Source: Bacillota bacterium
GTDB lineage: Bacteria; Bacillota; Clostridia; DSM-8532
Assembly (NCBI GenBank): GCA_023443745.1
Contig: JAEZTB010000066.1
Coordinates: 1-64,000, forward strand
DNA length: 64,000 nt
Reading direction: 5' to 3'
In this document: piece after piece, positions 26,787 to 36,167 of the stretch
How positions within the stretch are numbered: the first letter of the stretch is position 1
Layout of the letters: every line of letters starts with the position of its first letter
Made by a program: the position numbers and the translations under genes
The notes under the pieces: generated by a model
Told to the model about the DNA's origin: nothing
The model's input: the letters and a program-made list of their open reading frames with translations, nothing else
The model's database searches: none

Positions 26787-27851
26787 ATGGATTGCGGTGG
26801 CAACAGCTATGAATACGGGTACCCCTTTACGGGAGAAAAGCTCAACAAGGTCAAGGCTTTTCTAAATGAAAACAGACTGGATTATGATGACGGTATTTTA
26901 TTTACCGTCAATCTTTTTGATCATGAATATGAAATCATTGCCACCGGCTCGATGGAAGCCAATATTCTGAAATGCATCGCCATATCCGACCGGTATCAGA
27001 GTGAGGGCCTTAGTGCAACGGTTGTGACACATCTTGTGACCCATGCCGCTAAAGAGGGCCTCACCCATCTTTTCCTTTTTACCAAGCCTGCCAATAAAAG
27101 CGTGTTCTCCGGCCTGGGTTTTTATCCCATGGTGGAAACTCCGGACATCTTGATGATGGAAAACAAGAAAAATGGCTTACAGAGCTTTGTCAACTCCCTA
27201 TACCGGCCTGAGACAGCCTCAGACATTGGGGCCATTGTAGCCAACTGCAATCCTCTTACAAACGGTCATCTGTATCTGATTGAAACAGCTGCCCGTGCAT
27301 GCGGGTGGCTCCATCTCTTTATTCTTTCAGAGGATAAAAGTGATTTCAGCGCTGAGGTGCGCTATCGGTTGGTCCGTGAGGGAGTATCCCACCTTAAGAA
27401 TGTGACGGTACATGGCACATCGGATTATCTCCTTTCTTCCGCTACCTTCCCGTCCTATTTCATAAAGAACAAAGCGAAGATTGATGAAATCAATTGTACT
27501 CTTGACTTAACTCTATTCAAGGAGTCTTTTGCGAGAAATCTGAACATAACCAAGCGTTTCGTGGGTACAGAGCCCTTTTGTCCTGTGACTGCAAAATACA
27601 ATGCACAGATGAAAGAATTTTTTAAAGGCACCGGTATTGAGGTCGTTGAAATACCGCGACTTTTAGCCGAGGGCGAGGGAATAAGCGCATCCAGGGTTCG
27701 AAAGCTCATGTCTGAAGGGGATTACGATTCTATCAGACTACTTGTGCCTCCGGTAACTTACGGCTATATTCTTTCGGAAGAAGGCAAGCAGATAGCCGAG
27801 AAGCTTAAGCATGAGGCTATTCAGGTTCAGAATCTGAAGCATGGAGCCTAA
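26787..27851 (+). CDS. citC: Citrate lyase synthetase ([citrate lyase] ligase)
   Basis: 354 residues. It acetylates the prosthetic group of the acyl carrier protein with ATP and acetate, switching the lyase on. An N-terminal GNAT-like region (about 20-125) has the phrase DRYQSEGLSATVVTHLV. The C-terminal nucleotidyltransferase domain has the nucleotide-binding motif NCNPLTNGHLYLIE and EGEGISASRVRKLM. A G-rich ribosome binding site precedes the ATG. It follows citF by 79 bp rather than leading the operon as in Klebsiella. Confidence 0.9.
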   Translation: MDCGGNSYEYGYPFTGEKLNKVKAFLNENRLDYDDGILFTVNLFDHEYEIIATGSMEANILKCIAISDRYQSEGLSATVVTHLVTHAAKEGLTHLFLFTKPANKSVFSGLGFYPMVETPDILMMENKKNGLQSFVNSLYRPETASDIGAIVANCNPLTNGHLYLIETAARACGWLHLFILSEDKSDFSAEVRYRLVREGVSHLKNVTVHGTSDYLLSSATFPSYFIKNKAKIDEINCTLDLTLFKESFARNLNITKRFVGTEPFCPVTAKYNAQMKEFFKGTGIEVVEIPRLLAEGEGISASRVRKLMSEGDYDSIRLLVPPVTYGYILSEEGKQIAEKLKHEAIQVQNLKHGA

Positions 27852-27866
27852 GGGGGAGGGGAGAGT

Positions 27867-29300
27867 ATGGATATAAATCAACTGCTTGACGGCCAGCCCA
27901 TTACACTTGAGCAGATCCTTGTGGCTAGGGAAGAGCGGGTAAGTATCCAGAGGCGCCTCCTTTATGGCTTCAAGCTGCCGGTTATTTGTTTTACCCTCAA
28001 TATTGCAGGGCCCGTTAAGCTTTTTGATTTGGCGCTCAAGGCTTTTGACAGGGGTAAAGAGCTTATTAATAAGAAGCTGGAGCAATCAGGCCATAACCTG
28101 GCAAGCTGTGAGGAAAAGGTTACGAATACCGGTTGTGAGGCCTTTTTTGTGGTAGAGGGAGATGCTCATTCCGTAAAAAAAGTCATGGTTGATATTGAGG
28201 ATGGAGAAGCCATAGGACGATTATTTGATATGGATGTTATAAAGCCCGATGGCGAAAAGCTTTCCCGAGAGGACATCGGTTTGCCTCCCCGTCGTTGCCT
28301 GCTATGCAATAACCCCGCAGTCCTGTGTGCCAGAAGCAGAAACCATTCCCTTGAGCTTATTCAAAGAGAAACAGTACGAATGCTTAAGAACTATTTTGAT
28401 CATGAATATGCTGAGAGAATAGCATCTCTTGCACAGCGCTCCATTTTGTACGAGGTTTGTGTCACACCTAAGCCGGGACTGGTGGACCGCCACCATTCGG
28501 GAGCCCATAAGGACATGGATATTTATACGTTTATGAGCAGTGCTTCCGTACTCTACCCTTATTTTTACCGGTTTGTGCTCCATGGCCTCAGTGCCGGAGG
28601 GAAAAGTCCCAAGGAGCTTTTCAGATCAGCCAGATACCTTGGAATTGAGGCTGAGGAAGCTATGCTTAAATCCACCCATGGCGTTAATACCCATAAGGGC
28701 ATCATATTCTCCATAGGTATTATTTGTATAGCTCTGGGATACCTTCATGGAAAAGCCTTGCCTGAGACCCTGGAAAGCCTGCAATTGCTATGCCGGGAGA
28801 TGGTATGCTCAGATATGGAGAATGATTTTAAAAAGATACCGGAGAAAACAACCAAAACCAATGGTGAAAGGTTATATGCTCTGTATGGTCTTACCGGTAT
28901 AAGGGGAGAGGCTGCAAGCGGCTTTTCATCGGTGATACGCTATGGGCTTCCCACTTTCCAAGCACTCATGGCCCAAGGCTGCTCGTTGAATGATACGGGA
29001 GCTCTGACCCTTCTTCATCTTATTGCCCATGTAGAGGATACCAACATTATTGCCAGGTCGAACCCGGAAGTATTAAGATTGGTTCAGCAGGAAATAGGCT
29101 TATTGATTGAAAGCCTTTTGCCAGGATCTGGGGATCAATTTGACAGAGAGATTTTTGATAAGAGCATTAACAGCCATGATGTTATAGACAGAATAAAAAA
29201 GCTGGATGATTTATTTATGCATCATAACATAAGCCCGGGAGGCTGTGCTGATTTGCTGGCCGTAACCTTCATGCTTTACTTTCTCTCCCTAACCGAATAG
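27867..29300 (+). CDS. citXG: Bifunctional CitX-CitG fusion for citrate lyase prosthetic group
   Basis: 477 residues. The N-terminal part (about 1-180) is CitX-like apo-citrate lyase phosphoribosyl-dephospho-CoA transferase, with RREERVSIQ-like VAREERVSIQRRLL and LPPRRCLLCNNPAVLCARSRNHS. The C-terminal part (about 190-477) is CitG-like triphosphoribosyl-dephospho-CoA synthase, with EVCVTPKPGLVDRHHSGAHKDMD and STHGVNTHKG. Such fusions are known in some bacteria. It completes a self-sufficient set: lyase, activating ligase and cofactor synthesis. It ends one base before the convergent rhodanese gene; no terminator is visible. Confidence 0.9.
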   Translation: MDINQLLDGQPITLEQILVAREERVSIQRRLLYGFKLPVICFTLNIAGPVKLFDLALKAFDRGKELINKKLEQSGHNLASCEEKVTNTGCEAFFVVEGDAHSVKKVMVDIEDGEAIGRLFDMDVIKPDGEKLSREDIGLPPRRCLLCNNPAVLCARSRNHSLELIQRETVRMLKNYFDHEYAERIASLAQRSILYEVCVTPKPGLVDRHHSGAHKDMDIYTFMSSASVLYPYFYRFVLHGLSAGGKSPKELFRSARYLGIEAEEAMLKSTHGVNTHKGIIFSIGIICIALGYLHGKALPETLESLQLLCREMVCSDMENDFKKIPEKTTKTNGERLYALYGLTGIRGEAASGFSSVIRYGLPTFQALMAQGCSLNDTGALTLLHLIAHVEDTNIIARSNPEVLRLVQQEIGLLIESLLPGSGDQFDREIFDKSINSHDVIDRIKKLDDLFMHHNISPGGCADLLAVTFMLYFLSLTE

Positions 29301-29301
29301 C

Positions 29302-29685
29302 TCATCCTTCCCCTTCTGTCTCATAAGGCCAGTCTATAATACCCCCCAGATCAAATACCTTGGTATAGCCCATTTCGACAAGGTTTTTTGCGGCTTTGGC
29401 ACTTCTGTTGCCGCTTCGGCAGTAGATAATGACAGTGGTATTTTTATCTGGAACGACCTCTCCTATTTTTTCTTTTATTTCGTAATCAGGAATAAGAATA
29501 CTGTCCGGTATTCGGATAGCCTTGTTTTCCTCAGGTGTGCGTACATCGATAAGGACCGCCCTGCTGTCTTTCTCTAGAAGTTTTACGGCATCTTCAGGGG
29601 ATATAGGTGTAAATGTATCGGCCTTGGTGCAGGCTGAAAAGGAGAATATTAAAAGGCTTAACACTGCCAAAATTATTTTTTTCAT
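29302..29685 (-). CDS. Rhodanese-domain lipoprotein
   Basis: 127 residues. A signal peptide with lipobox FSAC (C19) is followed by a single rhodanese domain (about 27-122). The active-site loop is YCRSGNRS with C89; the DVRTPEE motif is intact. It should be anchored outside the membrane, where it could transfer sulfane sulfur or act as a redox thiol protein. AAGGAAGG lies about nine bases before the ATG. It is convergent with citXG and probably unrelated to it. Confidence 0.85.
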   Translation of the reverse strand: MKKIILAVLSLLIFSFSACTKADTFTPISPEDAVKLLEKDSRAVLIDVRTPEENKAIRIPDSILIPDYEIKEKIGEVVPDKNTTVIIYCRSGNRSAKAAKNLVEMGYTKVFDLGGIIDWPYETEGEG

Positions 29686-30124
29686 AAAACCACGCCTTCC
29701 TTCTCTAAAATAATATTCTGTTAATTTCTTTTTATCATACAGCCTGTCTCTATGGCTTAAAAGTAACCATGTTACAATTTGTTTAAATGGTTAAAAGAAA
29801 GTTGACAATAATAATTACCAAAGGGCACCTTTTTTGGTTAAAGCGATATGAGATTGTGCTGCTGTGACGCTCTCACAGTAAGCTTTTAGACCAATGAAAA
29901 GGAGGGAATTTTTATTACCGGATTTGGAGATCAAATTTCGAAAGCCGCTAATAGAGCCGATGTTGGCGATCGACAAAAAGCTTAACCCGCCCTAGGAAAC
30001 ATTTTAAAAAGAAATTTTTTAAAAAATTTTTAAAAATGATGGCTTTTTATGTTGTTTTATGAAATAATATGGGTATAAATTATTTGGCATATAGTGCCAT
30101 AAATTATCCGGAAGGAGAGTTGAC
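29686..30124 (+). promoter_or_regulatory. Intergenic region before HU, with promoter and possible tiny ORFs
   Basis: About 440 bp without a confident gene. A likely HU promoter is TTGTTT (30052-30057), 16 bp, TATAAA (30074-30079), followed by an operator-like TGGCA-TATAG-TGCCA (30085-30099). Upstream, a 13-codon frame with three consecutive Cys codons (29848-29889) and a 33-codon frame from ATG 29894 to 29995 are open. A GGAGGG at 29901 precedes another open frame, which lacks a standard start (ATT 29914). None is convincing as a gene. Confidence 0.4.
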
Positions 30125-30418
30125 ATGAATAAGGCAGATCTTATTGATGCAATTGCCAAAAAGGCGGAAATGACAAAGAAGGATGCAGGTATAGCTCTCG
30201 ACGCTATCATCGAAAGCATCAGTGCTTCTTTGGCTAAAACTGAAAAGGTTACTCTCGTAGGTTTTGGTACATTTGATGTGAGAGAGCGCAAAGCACGCAC
30301 AGGCGTTAATCCTCGCACAAAGGCTAAGATCAAGATTCCTGCTTCCAAGGCTCCTGTTTTCAAGGCAGGTAAAGAGCTGAAGGAAAAAGTTGCTGCAGCT
30401 AAGGGTAAGAAGAAATAA
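30125..30418 (+). CDS. hup: HU family DNA-binding protein
   Basis: 97-residue nucleoid protein that bends and compacts DNA as a dimer. MNKADLIDAIAKKAEMTKKDA, the GFGTFDVRERKARTGVNPRT beta arm and IPASKAPVFKAGKELK match HU closely. A short Lys-rich tail (KGKKK) extends the usual 90 residues. GGAAGGAG precedes the ATG, and a strong terminator follows, so it is a single-gene unit. Confidence 0.95.
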   Translation: MNKADLIDAIAKKAEMTKKDAGIALDAIIESISASLAKTEKVTLVGFGTFDVRERKARTGVNPRTKAKIKIPASKAPVFKAGKELKEKVAAAKGKKK

Positions 30419-30433
30419 TAATTCACAATAAAA

Positions 30434-30462
30434 AAAGCAGTCGTTCTACGGCTGCTTTTTTT
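30434..30462 (+). terminator. Terminator after HU
   Basis: Stem AGCAGTCG/CGGCTGCT (one G-T pair) with a five-base loop and a run of T residues, 20 bp after the HU stop. Confidence 0.85.
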
Positions 30463-30561
30463 ATGCGGTAAATTCTTTTTTTCTGCTGTTTTTACAAACA
30501 GTTTCGTGTAAAATTGTAACAGAGTGTCTTAAAGACGGGGAAGGAATGTAAGCATAGACGC

Positions 30562-31293
30562 ATGAACACAAATGCATTATTATCGGTAAAAAATATCACA
30601 AAAAAATATAAGGGCAGGAAAGCCCTTAATGATATTACATTTGATATCGGTAAAGGTGAGATATTCGGACTGATAGGCCCCAATGGAGCGGGTAAATCAA
30701 CTTTTATATCCCTTATGGCAACCATTAATAAGCCGGAATCGGGGGATATTCTAATTGAAGGAGAAAGTATTCAGAAAAATCCTGATAGGCTCAGATCCCG
30801 TCTTGGATATGTCCCTCAGGAAATCGCTCTGTACCCCATGCTATCAGCCTATGACAATTTGGATTTCTGGGGAGGAATTTACGGTTTAGAAGCTTCCCTT
30901 AAAAAGGAAAGAATTGAGCATATTCTCCGGATTATGAAGCTGTATGACAGAAAGAACGATAGGGTCAAGACTTTTTCGGGAGGAATGAAAAGACGTCTTA
31001 ATATTGCGGCATCTCTTCTTCACAAGCCTGACATACTCATTATGGATGAGCCGACAGCCGGTGTTGATGTTCTTTCTCGTGCTACCATCGCCGAGTTGAT
31101 TCAGGGGCTTAAAAATGAGGGATGCACCATCATCATCACCAGTCACTATATTGATGAGCTGGAGCTTCTATGTGACCGTATTGCCGTTTTAAACAGCGGG
31201 GCCCTCCTCTATTCGGGAACTATTGATGATGTTTTGAATTCTTCTGGCAATGACAACTTGGAACAGCTTATGCTCAAGCTGGAGGAGGCATAA
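30562..31293 (+). CDS. ABC-2 exporter ATP-binding protein
   Basis: 243-residue ATPase of a DrrA/CcmA-like exporter. Walker A is GPNGAGKST, the signature is FSGGMKRRLNIA, Walker B is ILIMDEPTAGVD, and the switch His is in ITSHYIDE. No good ribosome binding site lies before ATG 30562; GAAGGAATG is about 16 bases away. Its stop overlaps the next start by one base (TAATG). With the two permeases it forms a complete exporter of an unknown substrate (drug, lipid or peptide). Confidence 0.9.
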   Translation: MNTNALLSVKNITKKYKGRKALNDITFDIGKGEIFGLIGPNGAGKSTFISLMATINKPESGDILIEGESIQKNPDRLRSRLGYVPQEIALYPMLSAYDNLDFWGGIYGLEASLKKERIEHILRIMKLYDRKNDRVKTFSGGMKRRLNIAASLLHKPDILIMDEPTAGVDVLSRATIAELIQGLKNEGCTIIITSHYIDELELLCDRIAVLNSGALLYSGTIDDVLNSSGNDNLEQLMLKLEEA

Positions 31294-32507
31294 TGTCCAG
31301 CTTTATGACCCTTTTTAAAAATGATCTCAAACTAATGCTTAAGGATTACAAGACCCTTATTATAATCCTTATAATGCCCCTTGTAGTTATCTGGATATTT
31401 GCTCAGGCCCTTTCGCCTCTTCTTGAAAAAAGCACCTTTGTGGAGCCCTTCAAAATAATTATAGTTGATGAGGAACAATCAGCTTGGACGGGACTTTTGT
31501 CAGCACAGCTCAAAAATTTGGATATCGTTGATCAAGTTCTCTTTGCTGATGAAAAGGAAGCCCGGGAGCTCATTGAAAAACATGAAGCAGCTGCGGCTAT
31601 CGTCCTCCCTGAAGGTCTTGTCAACAGTGTGGATTATTGGGAGCCTTTGGCGGCAAAGGTCATAGGTTCAAATCTTTTATATCTCCAATCCAATCTGGTC
31701 AAGAATATTGCTTTTGTCGGTTCTACTGCTGTTTCGGCAGGTCTCGCCTCTCTTAACGTCATCTATAATCTCGAGGCTGATGGGGGCTATTCTGATGAAG
31801 CACTCTATGAAGAGGTTAACAAGGCAAACGAGACCTATATACGCTTAATTCTCAACCGAAAAGCCATTATTTCAGAGGAAAAGCTTCAGACACCCGATGT
31901 GAATCCGGTTATTTATTATGCCTTGTCCCTTTTGGCCATCTTTACGTTGTTTTCATCCATTCCCTGTATGAAGCTTTTGACCGAGGAAAGAAGGTTGGGT
32001 ATTTTATCAAGACTTAATGCGACGCCTACCAAGAGCTGGGAGACGGTGGTGTCAAAGCTTTTAGTATCCTTTATAATTTCAGCGGTTCAGTTTTCCATTA
32101 TTGCAGTTTTTATAGCCATTGCAGGAGGAAGAACGGTAGCATCGTCGTTGATATCCATGATTCCTGTTTTCGTAGCCACTACCCTTGCTGCGGGTGCATT
32201 TTCACTTCTTATAGCAAGTCTTGCAGGTTCGGGAAGTGCCGCAGATCTCATCGCCAATCTTTCCATTCTGCTGATGGCCATCATAGGCGGGAGTCTCTAT
32301 CCTTTGCCATCGTTGCCTGAAGCCTGTCGGCCATTAAGTGTTCTGACTATCAATCGCTGGGCGGCGGAAGGTTTTTTAAGTGCCCTATACGGCGATCACT
32401 ATTCGGATACCCTGAGAAGCTGTATAGCCTTGATTCTTCTGACAGGACTCTTTTTGGCGGCTGCATCGATCATTCTCAAGATTAGGCGCAGGAGGGTGGA
32501 GGGATGA
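31293..32507 (+). CDS. ABC-2 type exporter permease 1
   Basis: 404 residues. A first helix (about 22-45) is followed by a large extracytoplasmic segment (about 46-205) and a block of five to six helices to the end, the layout of ABC2_membrane_3 proteins. The segment TEERRLGILSRLNATPTKSWETVVSKLL is a typical cytoplasmic coupling region. It is coupled to the ATPase gene before it and overlaps the next permease gene by four bases. Confidence 0.85.
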   Translation: MSSFMTLFKNDLKLMLKDYKTLIIILIMPLVVIWIFAQALSPLLEKSTFVEPFKIIIVDEEQSAWTGLLSAQLKNLDIVDQVLFADEKEARELIEKHEAAAAIVLPEGLVNSVDYWEPLAAKVIGSNLLYLQSNLVKNIAFVGSTAVSAGLASLNVIYNLEADGGYSDEALYEEVNKANETYIRLILNRKAIISEEKLQTPDVNPVIYYALSLLAIFTLFSSIPCMKLLTEERRLGILSRLNATPTKSWETVVSKLLVSFIISAVQFSIIAVFIAIAGGRTVASSLISMIPVFVATTLAAGAFSLLIASLAGSGSAADLIANLSILLMAIIGGSLYPLPSLPEACRPLSVLTINRWAAEGFLSALYGDHYSDTLRSCIALILLTGLFLAAASIILKIRRRRVEG

Positions 32508-33715
32508 AGTTTGCGAGCATATTTATCAACCGAATTCGGGTGTTTTTCTCGGACAAGCTTTTTATTTTGGCCATTTTGATTGTTCCCATGCTGCTTTCGA
32601 TTATTACAGGATATGCACAGAGGAAAGAAAAGCTGGGGTATATCCCTGTTGCCCTGGTTGACGAGGATGGGACAGGGGATTCACATCTTCTGTGCAAGCG
32701 CCTTGCACAAAAAGAAGGGCTGAATGTGGTTACAACAGTCCGTGAAAAAGCTCTGGCTCAGCTCAAGGAAGAAAAGGCCGAGGCCATGATTGTCATAGAG
32801 GAAGGCTTCGGGCAGGGCCTTCACAAAGGGAATTTAGAAGAACTGATTACCCTTGTAAAATCTCCGTCGACCTACTCAGCGGAGCTTCTTAAGGAGATAG
32901 TGGCAGTAGAGGCGCTCAGAATATATACAGGGTACTTTACTTACGACTGGGTTAATGAAAGCTTTAAGAACAAGGGTCTACCACCTATCTCACTGACCCG
33001 TGAACAAGTGGCATCCCAGGTGGAGGAATATTGGTATCCTCAGCCCATCATGGCGGTATCATACGAGGAAATCGAAGCTTTGCCGGCAAAGGTTAATACC
33101 ATTACCATTCCCTCTTACACAGCGGCTTCATTGGGATTGATGGTGCTGTTCATTATGATGGGCTTACTCTTTGGAAGTGGCTGGATATGTGAAGAAAAAG
33201 CCAACGGGACTCTGCAAAGAATCCTGTCCGTCAAGGGCGCCTCACTACCGCTTTTCTTGGGAAACGGGGTTGCTCTGTTTACCATGGGTCTTCTACAAAC
33301 ATTGGTTTTCTATGTGGTTCAGAAGGTACTTTTTCATGTGACCATCTTACAGGGGGCATATGCCTGGTTGGTTATCTGTCTCTATATCTTTTGCGTGGTT
33401 TCCATAAGCATGCTTATGGCAGCATTGTTTGAAACACCCCATCAGCTACAGGCTGCCGCTCCGGTCTTTGCTTTGATTACGGGACTTATGGGAGGCTGTT
33501 TATGGAATCTTCTGGGGGTTCCCAAATCCCTGTTAATCCTGGCGCTTTTGACGCCTCAGGGATGGACTCTTCAAGCACTGACCGGGTTATTTGCAGCACC
33601 TCAGCAAGGGAGTCTTGCCTTTCCCTCGGTGTGCATTCTTTCAGGAATATCCCTGATCTTTTTCTCAGCTGCCTATGCCATTCTGCTAAAAGGTGGCCGG
33701 TCAGCCATTAGCTAG
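32504..33715 (+). CDS. ABC-2 type exporter permease 2
   Basis: 403 residues with the same layout as permease 1: N-terminal helix, extracytoplasmic segment, then a helical block. The coupling stretch is CEEKANGTLQRILSVKGASLP. The two permeases are distant paralogues and probably form a heterodimer. Start ATG overlaps the previous stop (ATGA). A strong hairpin follows. Confidence 0.85.
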   Translation: MKFASIFINRIRVFFSDKLFILAILIVPMLLSIITGYAQRKEKLGYIPVALVDEDGTGDSHLLCKRLAQKEGLNVVTTVREKALAQLKEEKAEAMIVIEEGFGQGLHKGNLEELITLVKSPSTYSAELLKEIVAVEALRIYTGYFTYDWVNESFKNKGLPPISLTREQVASQVEEYWYPQPIMAVSYEEIEALPAKVNTITIPSYTAASLGLMVLFIMMGLLFGSGWICEEKANGTLQRILSVKGASLPLFLGNGVALFTMGLLQTLVFYVVQKVLFHVTILQGAYAWLVICLYIFCVVSISMLMAALFETPHQLQAAAPVFALITGLMGGCLWNLLGVPKSLLILALLTPQGWTLQALTGLFAAPQQGSLAFPSVCILSGISLIFFSAAYAILLKGGRSAIS

Positions 33716-33765
33716 CCTCTATACTGCTCTTCACTACGCATACATTTTAATATTTTTCATATTAA

Positions 33766-33811
33766 AAGGAGCTGTCTTAAGAATCATCTCTGATTCTCAA
33801 GACAGCTCCTT
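33766..33811. terminator. Bidirectional terminator between convergent genes
   Basis: Long stem with outer arms AAGGAGCTGTCTT and AAGACAGCTCCTT and inner pairing GAATCA/TGATTC. It lies between the exporter operon and the convergent zinc-ribbon gene and can serve both. Confidence 0.85.
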
Positions 33812-33834
33812 AATGCTTTTGTCTCGACCCTATA

Positions 33835-35691
33835 CTAGAATCCACCACCCAGGATCATGGTGAGAGCTCCGATTTTCTCGTAGATCTCATTTGCCAGCTC
33901 TTCATAATCTTCTTGCGAGGCTTCGGCGATATCAAGAACGTCTGTTGGCTCGGGTATGGTCACTTTATTACCATATTGAGTATCGGTTTTAATGGCAAAG
34001 CCGACACTGATTGGCTGAGGAAGCTGATCAGGAACCTCAACACTTAAATCTCCCTTGTAATCACTGTTGGTTACAAGTCCTTTGGCATTTCGGGTCTTAG
34101 TGCCATCCACAGTAAAGGTGATCTGTCCTTTCTGTTGAGATCCAAAGGACGTAATATCAAAACTTGCTTTTACATCAATGGTATGAGCGACCTTGCTCTT
34201 CTTATCAGGATCTTCCTTTGATTCTAAGAGCAATTGCATATTGCCGACCTCGTCGGCCATATCCATATTTGCATCCACTTTCAATGTAAAGTCTGTCGTA
34301 TCCGAAGCTTTGTCATAATCATTTTTAAGATTCAGGCTCAGTTCGCCGCTTTCGCCTTCTATATCGCTAAAGAGGGTATATTTTTGTTCATATGAAAGAT
34401 CATTGGTTCTTTCTTCAATGGTGAATTTGACTTCCTCTTCCGGTGTACCGGTATCAAAGGTAAAGTCATATTTGACGACGTCCAAGCCTTTTATGTAGAC
34501 TTTCGCAATAATTTCTTCGGGGAAATCGGATTCATCCAGGGATTCTCTCGCTTCTGAAATAGCTTTTTTGAAGTCGGATTTGCTAAGTTTACCTTCGGTT
34601 CCGAGTTCCTGGAACAACTGCTGATAAAACTCGGTTTCTCCCAGAATATCCATTGCTTTATTGATATTGCCTGCGAACAGGTTATAGAAATTATCATCAT
34701 CCTTAAGCCTTGATAAAACATTGGAAACAATTTTTTTCTGAGCCTTTTGATCGAGCTTAATGGTGATTTCCTGACAACTCAGGTCTTTTCCTAAAACCTC
34801 TGTTTTTCGCCCTCTTTTGATGGACATGTCATCTGAATCAATACTGTTGATAATCTCCTGGGAATAGTCTACCATAAGGGTTTTGATATTTTTTCTGTCA
34901 ATCTTGATCTCATCATAAAAACGTGTGGAGGTCCAAGGATCCATTGACTTATAGGCCTCTATAATAGTTGGATCAAGATCCGGGGAAATCTCAGCTAATT
35001 TATCAAGGTTTTTCAAATCTCCCACAATTGTTTTCTGAGATAATTCCGGTACACTCAGGCCAAATTTTGTATCGTTCAGGTAGAAATTTGACGACAGCAG
35101 TGGGTTGGTTTGATAATTCAAACCAAAATGCATGGTTCCTTTTCTGCCTCTTACATCTGTAGCATAGCCATATTTGATGGACACATTCTTAAGGCTCTCA
35201 ACAACAAGATCAATTGTCTCTGCAGGTAAGCCCAGTTGCTCAAGGGGTGCTGCATCCAGCGAGAAACTAAGCTCGGAATCTTTTTCGACTGAGCCTTCAT
35301 ATATGGGCTTTACTGACTTCTCTTCATAGCGGGCCATATTCTTATCAAAAATATTATAGCTCTTTAAAACACTGGCATATTCAGCGGCTAAAAGTGTAGT
35401 CTTCGCCGGTAAAAACGTGTAATATCCAAGAACAGTTACTCCGGTAATCAAAACCATAACAAGAACAAGTATGGCGATTACCTTTAGAAATACGCCTTTT
35501 TTCTTTGGCTTTTTAACAGGCTCTGGAGGAGTATCGGAGGATGAGGGCTGGGTATAAATTTCTGGAGGCCGGATTTCGTTGTTAACAAGGCTGTTGTCCG
35601 AATCGTTAATCATTTCTGTTTGATTGGCACCGCATGATGAACAGAAGATTGCGCCTTCCGGAAGTTCATTTCCGCATTTTTTACAGAACAT
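33835..35691 (-). CDS. Zinc-ribbon membrane-anchored extracytoplasmic protein
   Basis: About 618 residues. The N-terminus is a zinc ribbon with C3, C6, C17 and C20 (FCKKCGN, FCSSCG), followed by a Pro-rich linker and Lys cluster, one membrane helix (about 66-90), and a long outside domain. That domain resembles large hydrophilic lipoprotein-like regions, but I recognise no catalytic motif. I start at ATG 35691, nine bases after GAAAGG; an ATG at 35700 is too close to that site. It is a single gene. Similar proteins in Firmicutes are of unknown function, with possible roles in envelope sensing. Confidence 0.7.
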   Translation of the reverse strand: MFCKKCGNELPEGAIFCSSCGANQTEMINDSDNSLVNNEIRPPEIYTQPSSSDTPPEPVKKPKKKGVFLKVIAILVLVMVLITGVTVLGYYTFLPAKTTLLAAEYASVLKSYNIFDKNMARYEEKSVKPIYEGSVEKDSELSFSLDAAPLEQLGLPAETIDLVVESLKNVSIKYGYATDVRGRKGTMHFGLNYQTNPLLSSNFYLNDTKFGLSVPELSQKTIVGDLKNLDKLAEISPDLDPTIIEAYKSMDPWTSTRFYDEIKIDRKNIKTLMVDYSQEIINSIDSDDMSIKRGRKTEVLGKDLSCQEITIKLDQKAQKKIVSNVLSRLKDDDNFYNLFAGNINKAMDILGETEFYQQLFQELGTEGKLSKSDFKKAISEARESLDESDFPEEIIAKVYIKGLDVVKYDFTFDTGTPEEEVKFTIEERTNDLSYEQKYTLFSDIEGESGELSLNLKNDYDKASDTTDFTLKVDANMDMADEVGNMQLLLESKEDPDKKSKVAHTIDVKASFDITSFGSQQKGQITFTVDGTKTRNAKGLVTNSDYKGDLSVEVPDQLPQPISVGFAIKTDTQYGNKVTIPEPTDVLDIAEASQEDYEELANEIYEKIGALTMILGGGF

Positions 35692-35803
35692 ATTTTTCAT
35701 CCTTTCAAAATAAAACAATACTCTATAAGTATTGATATATATTTAACATCATACCATATCCCTCAATAGAGTGAAACTAGGAATATAGTCAGAATAATGT
35801 AAA

Positions 35804-35817
35804 TGTAATCGATTGCA
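35804..35817 (+). promoter_or_regulatory. cre/LacI-type operator far upstream of the maltodextrin operon
   Basis: TGTAATCGATTGCA fits the LacI-family/cre pattern TGNAANCGNTTNCA fully and lies in an 18-bp near-palindrome (35802-35819). It is about 290 bp before the promoter start, in a 475-bp AT-rich gap (35692-36167) that holds no gene. It may also act on the zinc-ribbon gene transcribed away on the other side. Confidence 0.45.
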
Positions 35818-36061
35818 TTAGAATCTAAAAGAAACAGCAAAAAACACCGTAATTTTAAAGTATTTTATGCCAGTTCATTATGCAAACTGATGTTCTGGAT
35901 TAAAAAATCCATGCAAGTTCTTTTCTCAATATATAATTGGCAGTTATTAATCTGTATTTGTAAGAAAAGTAAAAAAATATATTAGTCTAAAATTGGAACT
36001 TTTCTTATATAAAGTCACAAATAATAGGGGTGAGCAAATATTAAAAGTTGTTAATAATGCA

Positions 36062-36119
36062 TTGACAAAACATAAATTCCCACTTATAATTAAAGCATAG
36101 TGTTGTGCAAACGCTTGCC
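36062..36119 (+). promoter_or_regulatory. Consensus promoter and operator of the maltodextrin operon
   Basis: TTGACA (36062-36067), a 17-bp spacer and TATAAT (36085-36090) form a perfect consensus promoter. TGCAAACGCTTGCC (36106-36119), a cre/LacI-type site, begins about ten bases after the predicted start and would block transcription when bound by CcpA or the local LacI-type regulator. Confidence 0.8.
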
Positions 36120-36167
36120 CTAAATAGAGGCCAAAGCCTCGGGAAAATGTATAAGGAGGATATTTCA

